40,650 nucleotides of DNA from Planctomycetota bacterium (GTDB lineage: Bacteria > Planctomycetota > UBA8108 > UBA1146 > JAKEFC01). The notes under the pieces were generated by a model that worked only from the letters and a program-made list of their open reading frames with translations, was not told where the DNA came from and made no database searches. The stretch is taken from NCBI GenBank assembly GCA_022616235.1, contig JAKEFC010000044.1, positions 1-40,650 of the forward strand, given 5' to 3'. How positions within the stretch are numbered: the first letter of the stretch is position 1; each line of letters starts with the position of its first letter. This document shows, in pieces, positions 33,178-40,650 of the stretch. The position numbers and the translations under genes are program-made.

Positions 33178-34063
33178 AAGCGCGCAGGCGCTCAGGGAGC
33201 GGGGGAAACGCGAGCGGCAGCGCGCCCTCCACGCCCGCCGCAAGCTCGCGGGTGAAGGAGTGCGAGTCGTCGTTCATGTCGATGATGTGTTCATCCGTGT
33301 AGTAGCCGACGAAGCGGTCGAGGTCGTCGATGCCGACGGCGAGGGTGCCGCTCTTCCTCTCGAGAGCCTGTTCCGGCACGGTGCCCCACACGGAGGCACG
33401 CTCGCCGCGAAGCACGGCGCGCGGCATCTCCGGCAGGAGCGGCGAGATCTGCGGCACGAGCCGGCGCCGCTTCACGGTCCAATGGCGCCCGAAGCGTACG
33501 AGCTTCACCTCCATGCCGACCGGCTGGCGCCAGCCTTTCCATGCGATCGCCGTCCCATCCAACTTGAAGAGGATCGCCTCCGGCAGCTTTGCGTTGAAGA
33601 AGTGGACGACGTGGCGCGTGCGTATCACCGCGTCCGCGGCGTTCCTGGGTTGGATCAGATCGAGCCGGAAGCCCGCGCGCTTGGCGAGCCGCGCGAGCGA
33701 CTTTTGGAACTCCGCATCGCCGGCGAGGAGGGCGGCCGTGTCTGCCGCCGACTTGCCGCCCTGCATCTCTTCCAGCGCGCGCGAGAGGATCTCGTAGTTG
33801 CGAGCATCCGGGAAGAGGTGGAGCGCAAGCCCGAGTTGATCGGAACTCTTCTCGAATCGCACTGCGGTCTCGAGCGCCTGCACGTACTTCGAGATTTCCG
33901 CGGCGAGCGGGTCCGCCGGCGGCTGGGGCTTGTCGTCCCCGGCGGGGGCGTCGGCCCCGTCACCGGCTGCGGAGCCGGCGGGCAGCATTCGCGCTCCGAC
34001 AAGCTCCGCGGCGCAGAGCGCGGTCACCAAGCACAGGAACGCGCGGCGTAGGAGCAAGGTCAT
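33113..34063 (-). CDS. Exported protein of unknown function
   Basis: The 316-residue protein begins MTLLLRRAFLCLVTALCAAE, a signal peptide, then a Pro/Asp/Ala linker and a globular part. The globular part includes ALHLFPDARNYEILSRALEEMQGGK, a von Willebrand-like or adhesion-like beta region is not evident, and SVWGTVPEQALERKSGTLAVGIDDLDRF is conserved-looking. The family is not recognised. ATG at 34063; the terminal Gly-rich tail overlaps the 3' end of the glycosylase gene on the opposite strand by 65 nt. Confidence 0.7.
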   Translation of the reverse strand: MTLLLRRAFLCLVTALCAAELVGARMLPAGSAAGDGADAPAGDDKPQPPADPLAAEISKYVQALETAVRFEKSSDQLGLALHLFPDARNYEILSRALEEMQGGKSAADTAALLAGDAEFQKSLARLAKRAGFRLDLIQPRNAADAVIRTRHVVHFFNAKLPEAILFKLDGTAIAWKGWRQPVGMEVKLVRFGRHWTVKRRRLVPQISPLLPEMPRAVLRGERASVWGTVPEQALERKSGTLAVGIDDLDRFVGYYTDEHIIDMNDDSHSFTRELAAGVEGALPLAFPPLPERLRAFIDSVLGRGAPEGGGGAAPGG

Positions 34064-34136
34064 GGCTCGCTCTCTCGGAGTCGGCCGGAGCCGCGGAGGG
34101 GCGCGGCTGCCGAAGGGGCGCGATGGCCGGCGTCGA

Positions 34137-34142
34137 ATTATA
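34137..34142 (-). promoter_or_regulatory. Candidate -10 (TATAAT) for the exported protein at 33113
   Basis: The minus strand reads CCTATAATTCG, 74 nt before the ATG at 34063. No convincing -35 at the usual distance. Confidence 0.3.
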
Positions 34143-34273
34143 GGCGCCGCCGCGGGGCGGGGCGAGGAATGGTATTCGACGAGCGGATGCAGGCGCCGTA
34201 GCGCCGAGGAGCGGCCGCTCCCGGGATCCGGCGAGGGTGGCCCGCGAAGACGGCTCGATGAGTGGGTGCGAAG

Positions 34274-34876
34274 CTATGCTCCGTGCGGGGTTTTCTCGAA
34301 GCACTGCTCGAGGCGCGCGGCGGAAAGCGGCGTCTGCACGGTGCCGTCAAAACCCAGCTCCACGGCGGCGGCGCGCGTGAGCCGGCTGTCCGGATCCGCG
34401 ACCAAGAGCACCGGGAGCGGCGCGATGGCGGGGATCGCTTTCATTCTCCCGACGAAGAGCACTGCGTCGATGCCGTGCGTGTCCGGCGCGATGAACACGG
34501 CGTCGTAGTTGGCGCCGCACGCGATCGCATGCTCGAGATGCCGGAGCGCTTGGGCGCCGCCTGCCGCGACTTCGACCGCGTTGCCGAGGAGCGCGAGCTG
34601 CTCGGAGACCGCGGTTGTCGATGCGCTATCGCGGCCCACGAGCAGGACCCTGCGTGCGCGATCGCTGCCCGCCGTTGCTGTTGCCGGCGCGCCGCCGGCG
34701 GCGATCGCCGGGACCGCCGCCGCGAACTGCCGCCGCGGTCCCGCGGTGGCGTTCGTCACGTTGACGTTTCCCGCGTCCAGCGAACGCGCCGCGTGCGCGG
34801 CTGGCGGGGAATCCGAGTGGAACGCGGCGGTGCGAGAGGTCGAGAGGCGGTCGATCGATTCGGGCCCGGACGACAT
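34274..34876 (-). CDS. Pseudo-receiver (degenerate response-regulator) protein
   Basis: The 200-residue protein has a low-complexity N-terminus (residues 1-70) and a receiver-like fold (residues 76-195: RRVLLVGRDSAS, GGAQALRHLEHAI, YDAVFIAPDTHGIDA, LPVLLVADPDS). By alignment the phosphorylated Asp position is Ala130, the first acidic position is Gly81 and the conserved Lys is Thr182. It therefore cannot be phosphorylated the usual way and may act by binding alone. Start ATG 34876 with GAGGAG 9 nt upstream. No kinase is adjacent. Confidence 0.75.
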   Translation of the reverse strand: MSSGPESIDRLSTSRTAAFHSDSPPAAHAARSLDAGNVNVTNATAGPRRQFAAAVPAIAAGGAPATATAGSDRARRVLLVGRDSASTTAVSEQLALLGNAVEVAAGGAQALRHLEHAIACGANYDAVFIAPDTHGIDAVLFVGRMKAIPAIAPLPVLLVADPDSRLTRAAAVELGFDGTVQTPLSAARLEQCFEKTPHGA

Positions 34877-35445
34877 GGGCGATTCTCCTCGAATTTTTCA
34901 GGACTCTGTGCCGCGGCGCCGCGCGCAAGGAGGAAATCCTGCGCGGGGGAGCCGGCGGCAGGTGTACTCTCTCGTGCGGCACGGCACATGTTGAACACGG
35001 CACTACTATCGGCGCCCGCCCTCGTGCTCCTGAAGCGATAGCGGCGGCTGGCGCGCGCGATGCCCGCGGCTCATCTTCGAGACTAGTAGAATTACGCAGA
35101 AAAATGCTCGCTTCGAAGGAGCGCGCCGTCGCGTAAATCGAGCGCGGGAGAGCGGAGCGCGCATCGCTCCGGCGGCCAATGGCACGGAACTCTCTCTCTC
35201 GCGGACCTCGCTGCCGAATTGCGAATGGCGGGCCGGAGCGCGAGCGGCCGCGCGGGACAAGCGCCGATAACGTCGCGGCGCCGTTCGCGTCCGATAATCC
35301 GTCGCCGCGCTGCGCCGCGATCGAGCGCGATTACCGCACTTGCACATTGTGAAATATACTTTGGAAGCGGTGACTCCATTTCTGGCGGCGAGGGTCCGGC
35401 AATGCCGTCGTATCGTTCCACCGGCGGCAGCCGCGGGAAGGGCCA
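34877..35445. other. Intergenic region, 569 bp, divergent promoters expected
   Basis: It separates the divergent pseudo-receiver and DUF4388 genes. A purine-rich stretch (CAAGGAGGAAATCC at about 34926) resembles a ribosome binding site, but no ORF follows it that I can support. A TATACT at 35355-35360 is a -10 candidate for the DUF4388 gene without a matching -35. No repeat element or RNA gene seen. Confidence 0.45.
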
Positions 35446-37080
35446 GTGAGTTTCTTCGGCGATCTCTCCAGCATTAGCCTCGCGGGGCTGCTGCAAAACC
35501 TCGAGCACAACATGCAAACAGGCACGTTGTTGATCGAGCGTCCTGGGCAGCGCGCCGCCGTTTATCTTCGCAACGGCAAGATCTGCATGCTCGCGACGGA
35601 ATCGCGCCCCGAGCTGGTGCAGATGCTCGTCGCCACCGGCTATCTCACCGCGGAGCAACTGGAGCACGTCCGCAGCCAGCGCCGCGGCTCCCGCAAGTCG
35701 ATCGGGGAGACCCTGGTCTCGATGGGAGTCATCACGGATGAGAACCTGCGCGAGATCGGCCTGAAGGCGCTCTTCGATGATGCGTGCGAGCTCGTCGTCA
35801 CCGCCGAGGGCGAATTCAGGTTCTCGCGCGGAGGCGTGCCCGCGCGCGTGTTCGATCCCGAGGAGCGGCGACTGAACCTCGAGATCTCCGTGAGCCATCT
35901 GTTGCTGGAAGCCGCGCGGCGGGCGGATCTGTGGCGCCTGGTGCGGCAAGTGATCCCGTCGGATTCCGTGCGCTTCATCCCGCAGCCGAACGTGGCGGTC
36001 TCCGCGGATGTTGCGGACGCAGAGCTGGTGCAGCGCCTCTTCGCCGCGCTCGATGGCACGCGCGACGTGCGGGAGGTGCTCGCGCTCTTCACCGGCCGCC
36101 GCTTCGAAGTGTTCCAGCTCCTCGCGCAGCTCGTCCGCACGCACGCGGTGCAAGCCGTCGAGGCGGACGGCATCCTCTCGATCGCGAGCGGGATCGCGGC
36201 GGAGGATCCGGCGAAAGCGCGCCAACTGGTCGCCGACGCGCTCCGCGAGCAGCCGAACCACGTCGGGCTCCTGACCCTCGAAGCCACGCTCGCGCGCCAG
36301 CTCCAGGACATCGAGGGCGCAGCCGCCGCGCACAAGAGGATCGCGCACATCAAGTACGAGAGCGGCGCGCACGAAGACGCGAGACAGGAGCTGCTCCGCG
36401 CGCGCAAACTGACGCCGAAGGATGCCGCCATTTGGGAGCGCCTCGTCGAGCAGGACGCCTCCGAGGGCCGCAGCCAGGAGGCGGTCGAGTCCGGCCTCCA
36501 ATTGCTGCGCCTCTACCGCGGCCCCGGGCTGCACCTCAAGGCGCGCGAGTTGCTCGAGCGCCTCTTGCAGATCGACTCGGAGAACCTCACGCTCCATCTA
36601 GAGCTTGCGAAGAGCTGCGTGGACTCCGGCGACGTGAAGAGCGCCGTGCGCGGCCTCGCCCGCTACGCGAAGGCGCTGCTCGACCACGAGAACTACAAGG
36701 ATGCGCGCCGGGTGTACGGCGAGATCCTCGCGATCGAGCCGGCGAACCGCGATGCGCAGCGGAGCATCGAAGCGATCGACACCGCCGTCTATCAGCGCCG
36801 GCGCGAATGGAAGCGGCACATGGTCCGGCGCGTGGCGCTCTGCGTCGTTTTGTTCATGATCGCCGCGTTCCTCGCGCTCGACGTGATTGCGCGCTTCGAC
36901 TATGCGGAAGCCGCGCGCGGGATCAGCCGCGATCGCCTCATCGAGGAGATGCGCTATCGCGAGGCGCTTGGCCGTTACCGCGCCGTCGCGGAGCGGCACT
37001 ACTTCACTCCCACCTTCCTGATTGACGTGCGGCCGCAGATTCGCGACCTCGAAGCGAAGCTCGAAACGGGCGGCAAATAG
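35446..37080 (+). CDS. DUF4388-TPR membrane protein
   Basis: The 544-residue protein begins with a DUF4388 (PatA-like) domain: SFFGDLSSISLAGLLQNLEHNMQTGTLLI and VYLRNGKICMLATE, residues 1-100. A helical middle follows, then TPR-like helices (DPAKARQLVADALREQPNHVGLL, AGAHEDARQELLRARKLTPKDAA-type, EAVESGLQLL). One transmembrane segment (about residues 462-485, ALCVVLFMIAAFLALDVIA) precedes a short tail. DUF4388 domains occur in gliding and two-component regulators, often as scaffolds. GTG start behind GGGAAGGG. It faces the pseudo-receiver gene, and the two may share a signalling role (inference). Confidence 0.8.
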   Translation: MSFFGDLSSISLAGLLQNLEHNMQTGTLLIERPGQRAAVYLRNGKICMLATESRPELVQMLVATGYLTAEQLEHVRSQRRGSRKSIGETLVSMGVITDENLREIGLKALFDDACELVVTAEGEFRFSRGGVPARVFDPEERRLNLEISVSHLLLEAARRADLWRLVRQVIPSDSVRFIPQPNVAVSADVADAELVQRLFAALDGTRDVREVLALFTGRRFEVFQLLAQLVRTHAVQAVEADGILSIASGIAAEDPAKARQLVADALREQPNHVGLLTLEATLARQLQDIEGAAAAHKRIAHIKYESGAHEDARQELLRARKLTPKDAAIWERLVEQDASEGRSQEAVESGLQLLRLYRGPGLHLKARELLERLLQIDSENLTLHLELAKSCVDSGDVKSAVRGLARYAKALLDHENYKDARRVYGEILAIEPANRDAQRSIEAIDTAVYQRRREWKRHMVRRVALCVVLFMIAAFLALDVIARFDYAEAARGISRDRLIEEMRYREALGRYRAVAERHYFTPTFLIDVRPQIRDLEAKLETGGK

Positions 37081-37257
37081 ATCGAGCTTTTGGCCGCTCG
37101 CGGCGCCGGGTGTTTCCGAGCGATTCCACGCCGTGCAGAATGTGGCATCCCCCGAGCGATCATCGTTATCATGGCGGCACGCCGCGGCGGGACGCCGCGA
37201 CCGGCGCAAGCCACGATCGCCCGCGCCGCTTCCGCCACGCCGCTCACGAGGAGACCG

Positions 37258-38247
37258 ATGCCGCTCGATCGCTTCCACCGCGAGATCAACTACCTGCGCA
37301 TCTCGATCACGGACCGTTGCAATCTCCGCTGCACGTATTGCATGCCGCTCGATGGGCTGCGCTTCGCTCCCACCGAGGAGATGCTGAGCGCGCGCGAGAT
37401 CGCGCTCGTCGTACGCGCCGCCGTCGATGCGGGATTTCGCCGCTTCCGCCTGACCGGCGGCGAGCCGACGCTACGCCGCGACCTCGTGGAGATCGTGCGC
37501 GAGATCAAGAGCGTTCCCGGAGTCGGCGAGCTCGCGATGACGACGAACGCCTTGCTCCTGCCCGGGCTCGCGCCCGAGCTGGCCGCGGCGGGGCTCGATC
37601 GCGTGAACATCCATCTCGACACGCTCGATGAAGCGCGCCTGCGCCAGGTGATGCGCTTCAGCGACCTGAACAAGGTTTGGGCCGGCATCATGGCGGCGGA
37701 AGCAGCCGGGCTCCTACCGATCAAGCTGAATAGCGTCATCGTGCGCGGCATGAACGATGAAGACGTCGTCGAGCTTGCGCGGCTCACGATCGAGCGCGCA
37801 TGGCATCTGCGATTCATCGAGTTGATGCCGCTCGGCGGAGGCGAGTGCGCCCGCTACTCGCGCGACAAATACGTGTCGAACGGCGTGACGCGTGCCCGCA
37901 TCGAGGCCGCGCTCGGACCGCTCACCGCGCTCTCGAATCAGCATCCATCCGATGAGTCGCGCAACTTCCGGCTTCCGGCGGCGCGCGGCGTGGTCGGATT
38001 CATCAGCCCGGTGAGCGAGCCTTTTTGCGGTACCTGCAACCGAATGCGGCTCACCGCGACCGGCAAGTTCCACCTTTGCCTTCTGAACGACGACGAATTG
38101 GATGTGCGGCGCTGCCTGCGCGAGGATGGGGACCTCGGGCGCATACGCGCGGTGCTGCTCGCGGCGGTCGGCCAGAAACCCAGCGGTCACGCGCTCGCGC
38201 GCGGCGTCTCGAGCGAGATCCAGTCGATGTATCACCTCGGGGGGTGA
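37258..38247 (+). CDS. moaA: GTP 3',8-cyclase (molybdenum cofactor synthesis)
   Basis: MoaA is a radical-SAM enzyme that starts Moco synthesis. The 329-residue protein has the radical-SAM cluster C21-x3-C25-x2-C28 (DRCNLRCTYCMP), RLTGGEPTLRRD for SAM binding, and NSVIVRGMNDEDVV. The second cluster is in CGTCNRMRLTATGKFHLC, and the protein ends in the essential Gly-Gly (MYHLGG). ATG at 37258 with GAGGAG 5 nt upstream. moaD and moaE lie 12 kb away on the other strand. The lut genes follow on the same strand. Confidence 0.96.
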   Translation: MPLDRFHREINYLRISITDRCNLRCTYCMPLDGLRFAPTEEMLSAREIALVVRAAVDAGFRRFRLTGGEPTLRRDLVEIVREIKSVPGVGELAMTTNALLLPGLAPELAAAGLDRVNIHLDTLDEARLRQVMRFSDLNKVWAGIMAAEAAGLLPIKLNSVIVRGMNDEDVVELARLTIERAWHLRFIELMPLGGGECARYSRDKYVSNGVTRARIEAALGPLTALSNQHPSDESRNFRLPAARGVVGFISPVSEPFCGTCNRMRLTATGKFHLCLLNDDELDVRRCLREDGDLGRIRAVLLAAVGQKPSGHALARGVSSEIQSMYHLGG

Positions 38248-38301
38248 AGATCTCGCCGCCGCTCTAGCGCACTTGATCACGCCAATCGGGGAAAGATCCA
38301 A

Positions 38302-39141
38302 GTGGGGGAGGCGTCGCAAGAGTCGGAGCAGCGCCCAGCGGGCGGCCCAAGCTGGCGCCCGCGCCTCGTCACCCTCTTCGTTCCCTGCTACGTCGATCAA
38401 CTGCGCCCCGAGGCAGGAATCGCGGCGCTCGAGCTGCTCGAGGCCCACGGCTTCGAGGTCGATGTTCGCCTCGGAGCGATCTGCTGCGGGCAGCCGTTCG
38501 CGAACGCGGGCTACGCGGAAGCGAGCCGCGCGACGAGCGAGCATTGGCTCCAAGCCATGTCCGGCGCGGAGTGCGTAGCCGTCCTCGCTTCCAGTTGCGC
38601 GGTCCACTTGCAGCGCGAGTCCCGCGCTCGTCCGCCGCGCGGAGCGGACAGGGGCGCTCCCGAGCCGCCGGTGCTCGAGCTAATGGCGTTCCTTGCGCGC
38701 TTCGCGGGCGCGGCCCCCGCCGGACGCTGGCCGCGCACCGTCTGCCTCCATTCCTCCTGCCATGGGCTGCGCGAATCGGATGCGGACCGCTCCGCGCGCG
38801 CGCTCCTCGCGCGCGTGCAGGATCTCCGCGTCGTCCGCGCCGAGCGCGCCGACGAGTGCTGCGGATTCGGCGGCGGCTTCAGCGTCGAGTTTCCCGAGCT
38901 GTCCGTGCGGATGGGGCATGACCGGCTGCGCGAGATCGTTCTTACCGGCGCGGATGAGGTGGTCGCGACCGACGTGAGCTGCCTCCTCCACCTCGAAGGG
39001 ATCGCACGCGCGGAAGGGGTGCGGCTCGAGTTTCGCCACGTGTCCGAGCTGTTGCGCGATGCGCTTCGGGAGGCGGAGAGTCCGCGCGCGAGCGCCGCGC
39101 AACCTCTCGAACGCGCGCCTGCGGGCGCGGCGCGACGATGA
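38302..39141 (+). CDS. lutA: L-lactate dehydrogenase complex Fe-S subunit LutA (YkgE-like)
   Basis: The 279-residue protein has two CCG (cysteine-rich) half-domains typical of heterodisulfide-reductase D/GlcF-like subunits: ICCGQPFANAG, and HSSCHGLRESD followed by DECCGFGGGFSV. LutA works with LutB and LutC to oxidise L-lactate to pyruvate. GTG start at 38302. The stop overlaps the lutB start (ATGA, 39138-39141). It is 54 nt after moaA. Confidence 0.93.
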   Translation: MGEASQESEQRPAGGPSWRPRLVTLFVPCYVDQLRPEAGIAALELLEAHGFEVDVRLGAICCGQPFANAGYAEASRATSEHWLQAMSGAECVAVLASSCAVHLQRESRARPPRGADRGAPEPPVLELMAFLARFAGAAPAGRWPRTVCLHSSCHGLRESDADRSARALLARVQDLRVVRAERADECCGFGGGFSVEFPELSVRMGHDRLREIVLTGADEVVATDVSCLLHLEGIARAEGVRLEFRHVSELLRDALREAESPRASAAQPLERAPAGAARR

Positions 39142-40547
39142 CGGAAGCCGCCGCCCTGCTGCGCGCGCGCCTCGCGCGGGCGCTCGCCGATCGCGAGAGG
39201 GTCGCCGCCTTCGATCACCGCGTGTGGTCGATCCGCGACAAGCGCCTCGCCGCGGCCGCGCGCCACCCGCACTGGGAAGCGCTGCGTCGCGCGGCGCAGG
39301 CGATCAAAGCCCACGCCCTCGACCACCTCGATTCGTATCTCGAGCAATTCGCGGCGCGCGCGGAAGCGGCGGGCGCGGTCGTGCACTTCGCCGCGACCGG
39401 CGCCGCGGCGAATCGAATCGTGCTCGAGTTGTGCCGCGCCGAGCGCGCGTCCTTGGTCGCCAAGTCGAAGTCGATGACGACGGAGGAGTGCGGGCTCAAC
39501 GAGTTCCTCGAAGCCGGCGGGCTCGAGGTCGTGGACACGGACCTCGGCGAGCGGATCGTGCAGCTCTTTCGCGAAGCGCCGAGCCACATCGTGGCGCCCG
39601 CGATCCATCGCAGCCGCGGCGAGATCGCGGCCCTTTTCGCCCGCTGCTTCGGCCCGGGGCAGGAAGTGCGGGCCGACTCGATCGGCGCGTTGGTGGAGGC
39701 CGCGCGCCGCGCCATGCGCCCGCAGTTCCTTGCGGCAGAGGTCGGTATCACGGGGGCCAATTTCGCGGTCGCCGAGACGGGCGGCATCGTCGTCGTCGAG
39801 AACGAGGGGAACAGCCTGCTCACGACCAGCGTGCCGAGCCTGCACATCGCCGTCGTGGGGATCGAGAAGATCGTGCCGCGTCTCGCCGACCTCGGCGTGT
39901 TCCTCGCCTTGCTCGCGCGAAGCGCGACGGGACAGCGGATCACCTCTTACACGACGCACTATGCCGGGCCGCAGCGGCGCGAAGACGCGGAGCGGGGAAT
40001 TCGCGAGCGCCGCCTTCACATCGTGCTCCTCGACAACGGGCGGTCGCGCGTGCTCGGCGAGCGCCATCACCGGCGCGCGCTCGCCTGCATTCGCTGCGGC
40101 GCGTGCTTGAACGTGTGCCCCGTGTACCGCCGGAGCCTCGGGCACGCCTACGGGTGGGTGTACCCCGGACCGATCGGGAGCGTGCTCGCTCCCGCGATGC
40201 GGGGCGCGGCGGGGAGCGCGCTCGCGCAGGCGAGCACCCTCTGCGGCGCGTGCACCGAGGCGTGCCCGGTCGGCATCGACCTCCACGAGCAGCTCATCGC
40301 GCGGCGCACGGAAAGCAGGGCGGCGCGAACGCCGCTCGCGGTGCGCCTTGCCGCGGCGCTCGCGCGCCGCCCGCGCCTTGCGCGTTTTCTACTCAAGCGG
40401 CTCCGGCGCCGACCCGCGCTCAACCGGCGGCTCTTTCGCGCGTGGCTCGCGCCCGCCGCCGGCGTTCCCACTCGACTCATCCCCGCCCTTCCGCGCGAGA
40501 GCTTCGCGGAGTGGTGGCAGAGGCGCACGCGAAGGAACGGCCGGTGA
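39138..40547 (+). CDS. lutB: L-lactate dehydrogenase complex Fe-S subunit LutB (YkgF-like)
   Basis: The 469-residue protein has an N-terminal LUD domain (FAATGAAANRIVLELC, KSKSMTTEECGLNEFLE, TGANFAVAETGGIVVVENEGN) and two 4Fe-4S motifs (CIRCGACLNVCPVYRR, CGACTEACPVGID). The positively charged C-terminus (ARFLLKRLRRRP) is usual for the family. It is coupled on both sides: ATGA with lutA and GTGA with lutC. Confidence 0.95.
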   Translation: MTEAAALLRARLARALADRERVAAFDHRVWSIRDKRLAAAARHPHWEALRRAAQAIKAHALDHLDSYLEQFAARAEAAGAVVHFAATGAAANRIVLELCRAERASLVAKSKSMTTEECGLNEFLEAGGLEVVDTDLGERIVQLFREAPSHIVAPAIHRSRGEIAALFARCFGPGQEVRADSIGALVEAARRAMRPQFLAAEVGITGANFAVAETGGIVVVENEGNSLLTTSVPSLHIAVVGIEKIVPRLADLGVFLALLARSATGQRITSYTTHYAGPQRREDAERGIRERRLHIVLLDNGRSRVLGERHHRRALACIRCGACLNVCPVYRRSLGHAYGWVYPGPIGSVLAPAMRGAAGSALAQASTLCGACTEACPVGIDLHEQLIARRTESRAARTPLAVRLAAALARRPRLARFLLKRLRRRPALNRRLFRAWLAPAAGVPTRLIPALPRESFAEWWQRRTRRNGR

Positions 40548-40650
40548 CGCGCCCCTACAAGGATGATCGCGACGAAGTGCTCGCGCGTGTGAGTAGCGCG
40601 CTCGGCAGAGGCGGCGGCGCGCGGGCGCCGGCGCCGCAGCCGTTCGCTCC
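40544..40650 (+). CDS. lutC: LutC, N-terminal fragment (window edge)
   Basis: GTG at 40544 overlaps the lutB stop (GTGA). The frame reads MTRPYKDDRDEVLARVSSAL, matching the start of LutC-type LUD proteins, and stays open to the window end. The identification rests mostly on position after lutAB. The remainder lies beyond the window. Confidence 0.75.
   Translation, partial: MTRPYKDDRDEVLARVSSALGRGGGARAPAPQPFA

Noticed and set aside
35178-35192. TGGCACGG resembling a sigma-54 promoter
   Set aside because: No TTGC at the proper distance; it follows only half the consensus.
35340-35360. TTGCAC and TATACT as a complete sigma-70 promoter before the DUF4388 gene
   Set aside because: The spacing is about 9 bp instead of near 17, so at most the -10 is plausible.

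Overview
The window is GC-rich DNA that looks like a planctomycete (Planctomycetota), most likely an uncultured lineage. The main evidence is three exported proteins (positions 3-884, 5086-6474 and 9795-11660). All end in the same dockerin/EF-hand-like module with a final Cys-Pro. Two of them also carry seven DCNGNGVPDECD-type repeats, a combination I know mainly from planctomycete genomes. Tat- and lipobox-type signals, Shine-Dalgarno sequences and many 4-nt ATGA/GTGA overlaps show an ordinary bacterial gene layout. No rRNA, tRNA, CRISPR array, insertion sequence or phage gene was found.

Layout. 1-5.1 kb is a patchwork: the end of an exported repeat protein; a less GC-rich stretch with a small membrane protein and a HEPN/MNT toxin-antitoxin pair; a Tat-exported glycosylasparaginase split in two frames next to its self-cleavage site; and a DUF4143 ATPase with two tandem palindromes upstream. 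5.1-11.7 kb holds two sugar/sorbosone-dehydrogenase-like exported beta-propellers flanking an orphan FliK-like/FlhB-like pair and ispH. 11.7-15.5 kb, on the minus strand, holds a hybrid histidine kinase and a dihydroorotase. 16-21.7 kb, on the plus strand, is a probable operon: exported protein, fabI, nadE, exported protein. It is followed by citrate synthase (21.9-23.2 kb).

23.3-31.7 kb is almost wholly minus strand: moaD-moaE followed by two BamE-like lipoproteins; a gluzincin-like lipoprotein with its partner; queA with a J-domain protein; a FlaG-like protein; and an NYN-domain protein coupled to an unknown gene. 32.3-37.1 kb has an endonuclease III/MagIII-like glycosylase, an exported protein, a receiver-like protein that has lost its phosphorylation site, and a DUF4388-TPR membrane protein. 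37.3 kb to the end is moaA followed by lutA-lutB-lutC (lutC cut by the window edge).

The most notable signal is not a gene. About 165-182 bp repeat elements occur at 15698-15862, 21670-21834 and 25143-25324, with a right-half fragment at 33063-33115. Each full copy has nested inverted repeats. Where copies differ in sequence, both arms of a stem change together so pairing is kept, including a completely different outer arm in one copy. This points to a spreading element whose folded RNA or single-stranded DNA is under selection. Two of the insertions supply the C-terminal codons of neighbouring proteins.

Metabolic context: isoprenoid synthesis (ispH), type II fatty-acid synthesis (fabI), pyrimidine synthesis (dihydroorotase), glutamine-dependent NAD synthesis, the TCA cycle, molybdenum cofactor synthesis (moaA, moaD, moaE), queuosine tRNA modification and lactate oxidation (lutABC). 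This fits a free-living heterotroph. All calls come from reading the sequence; no database search was run.
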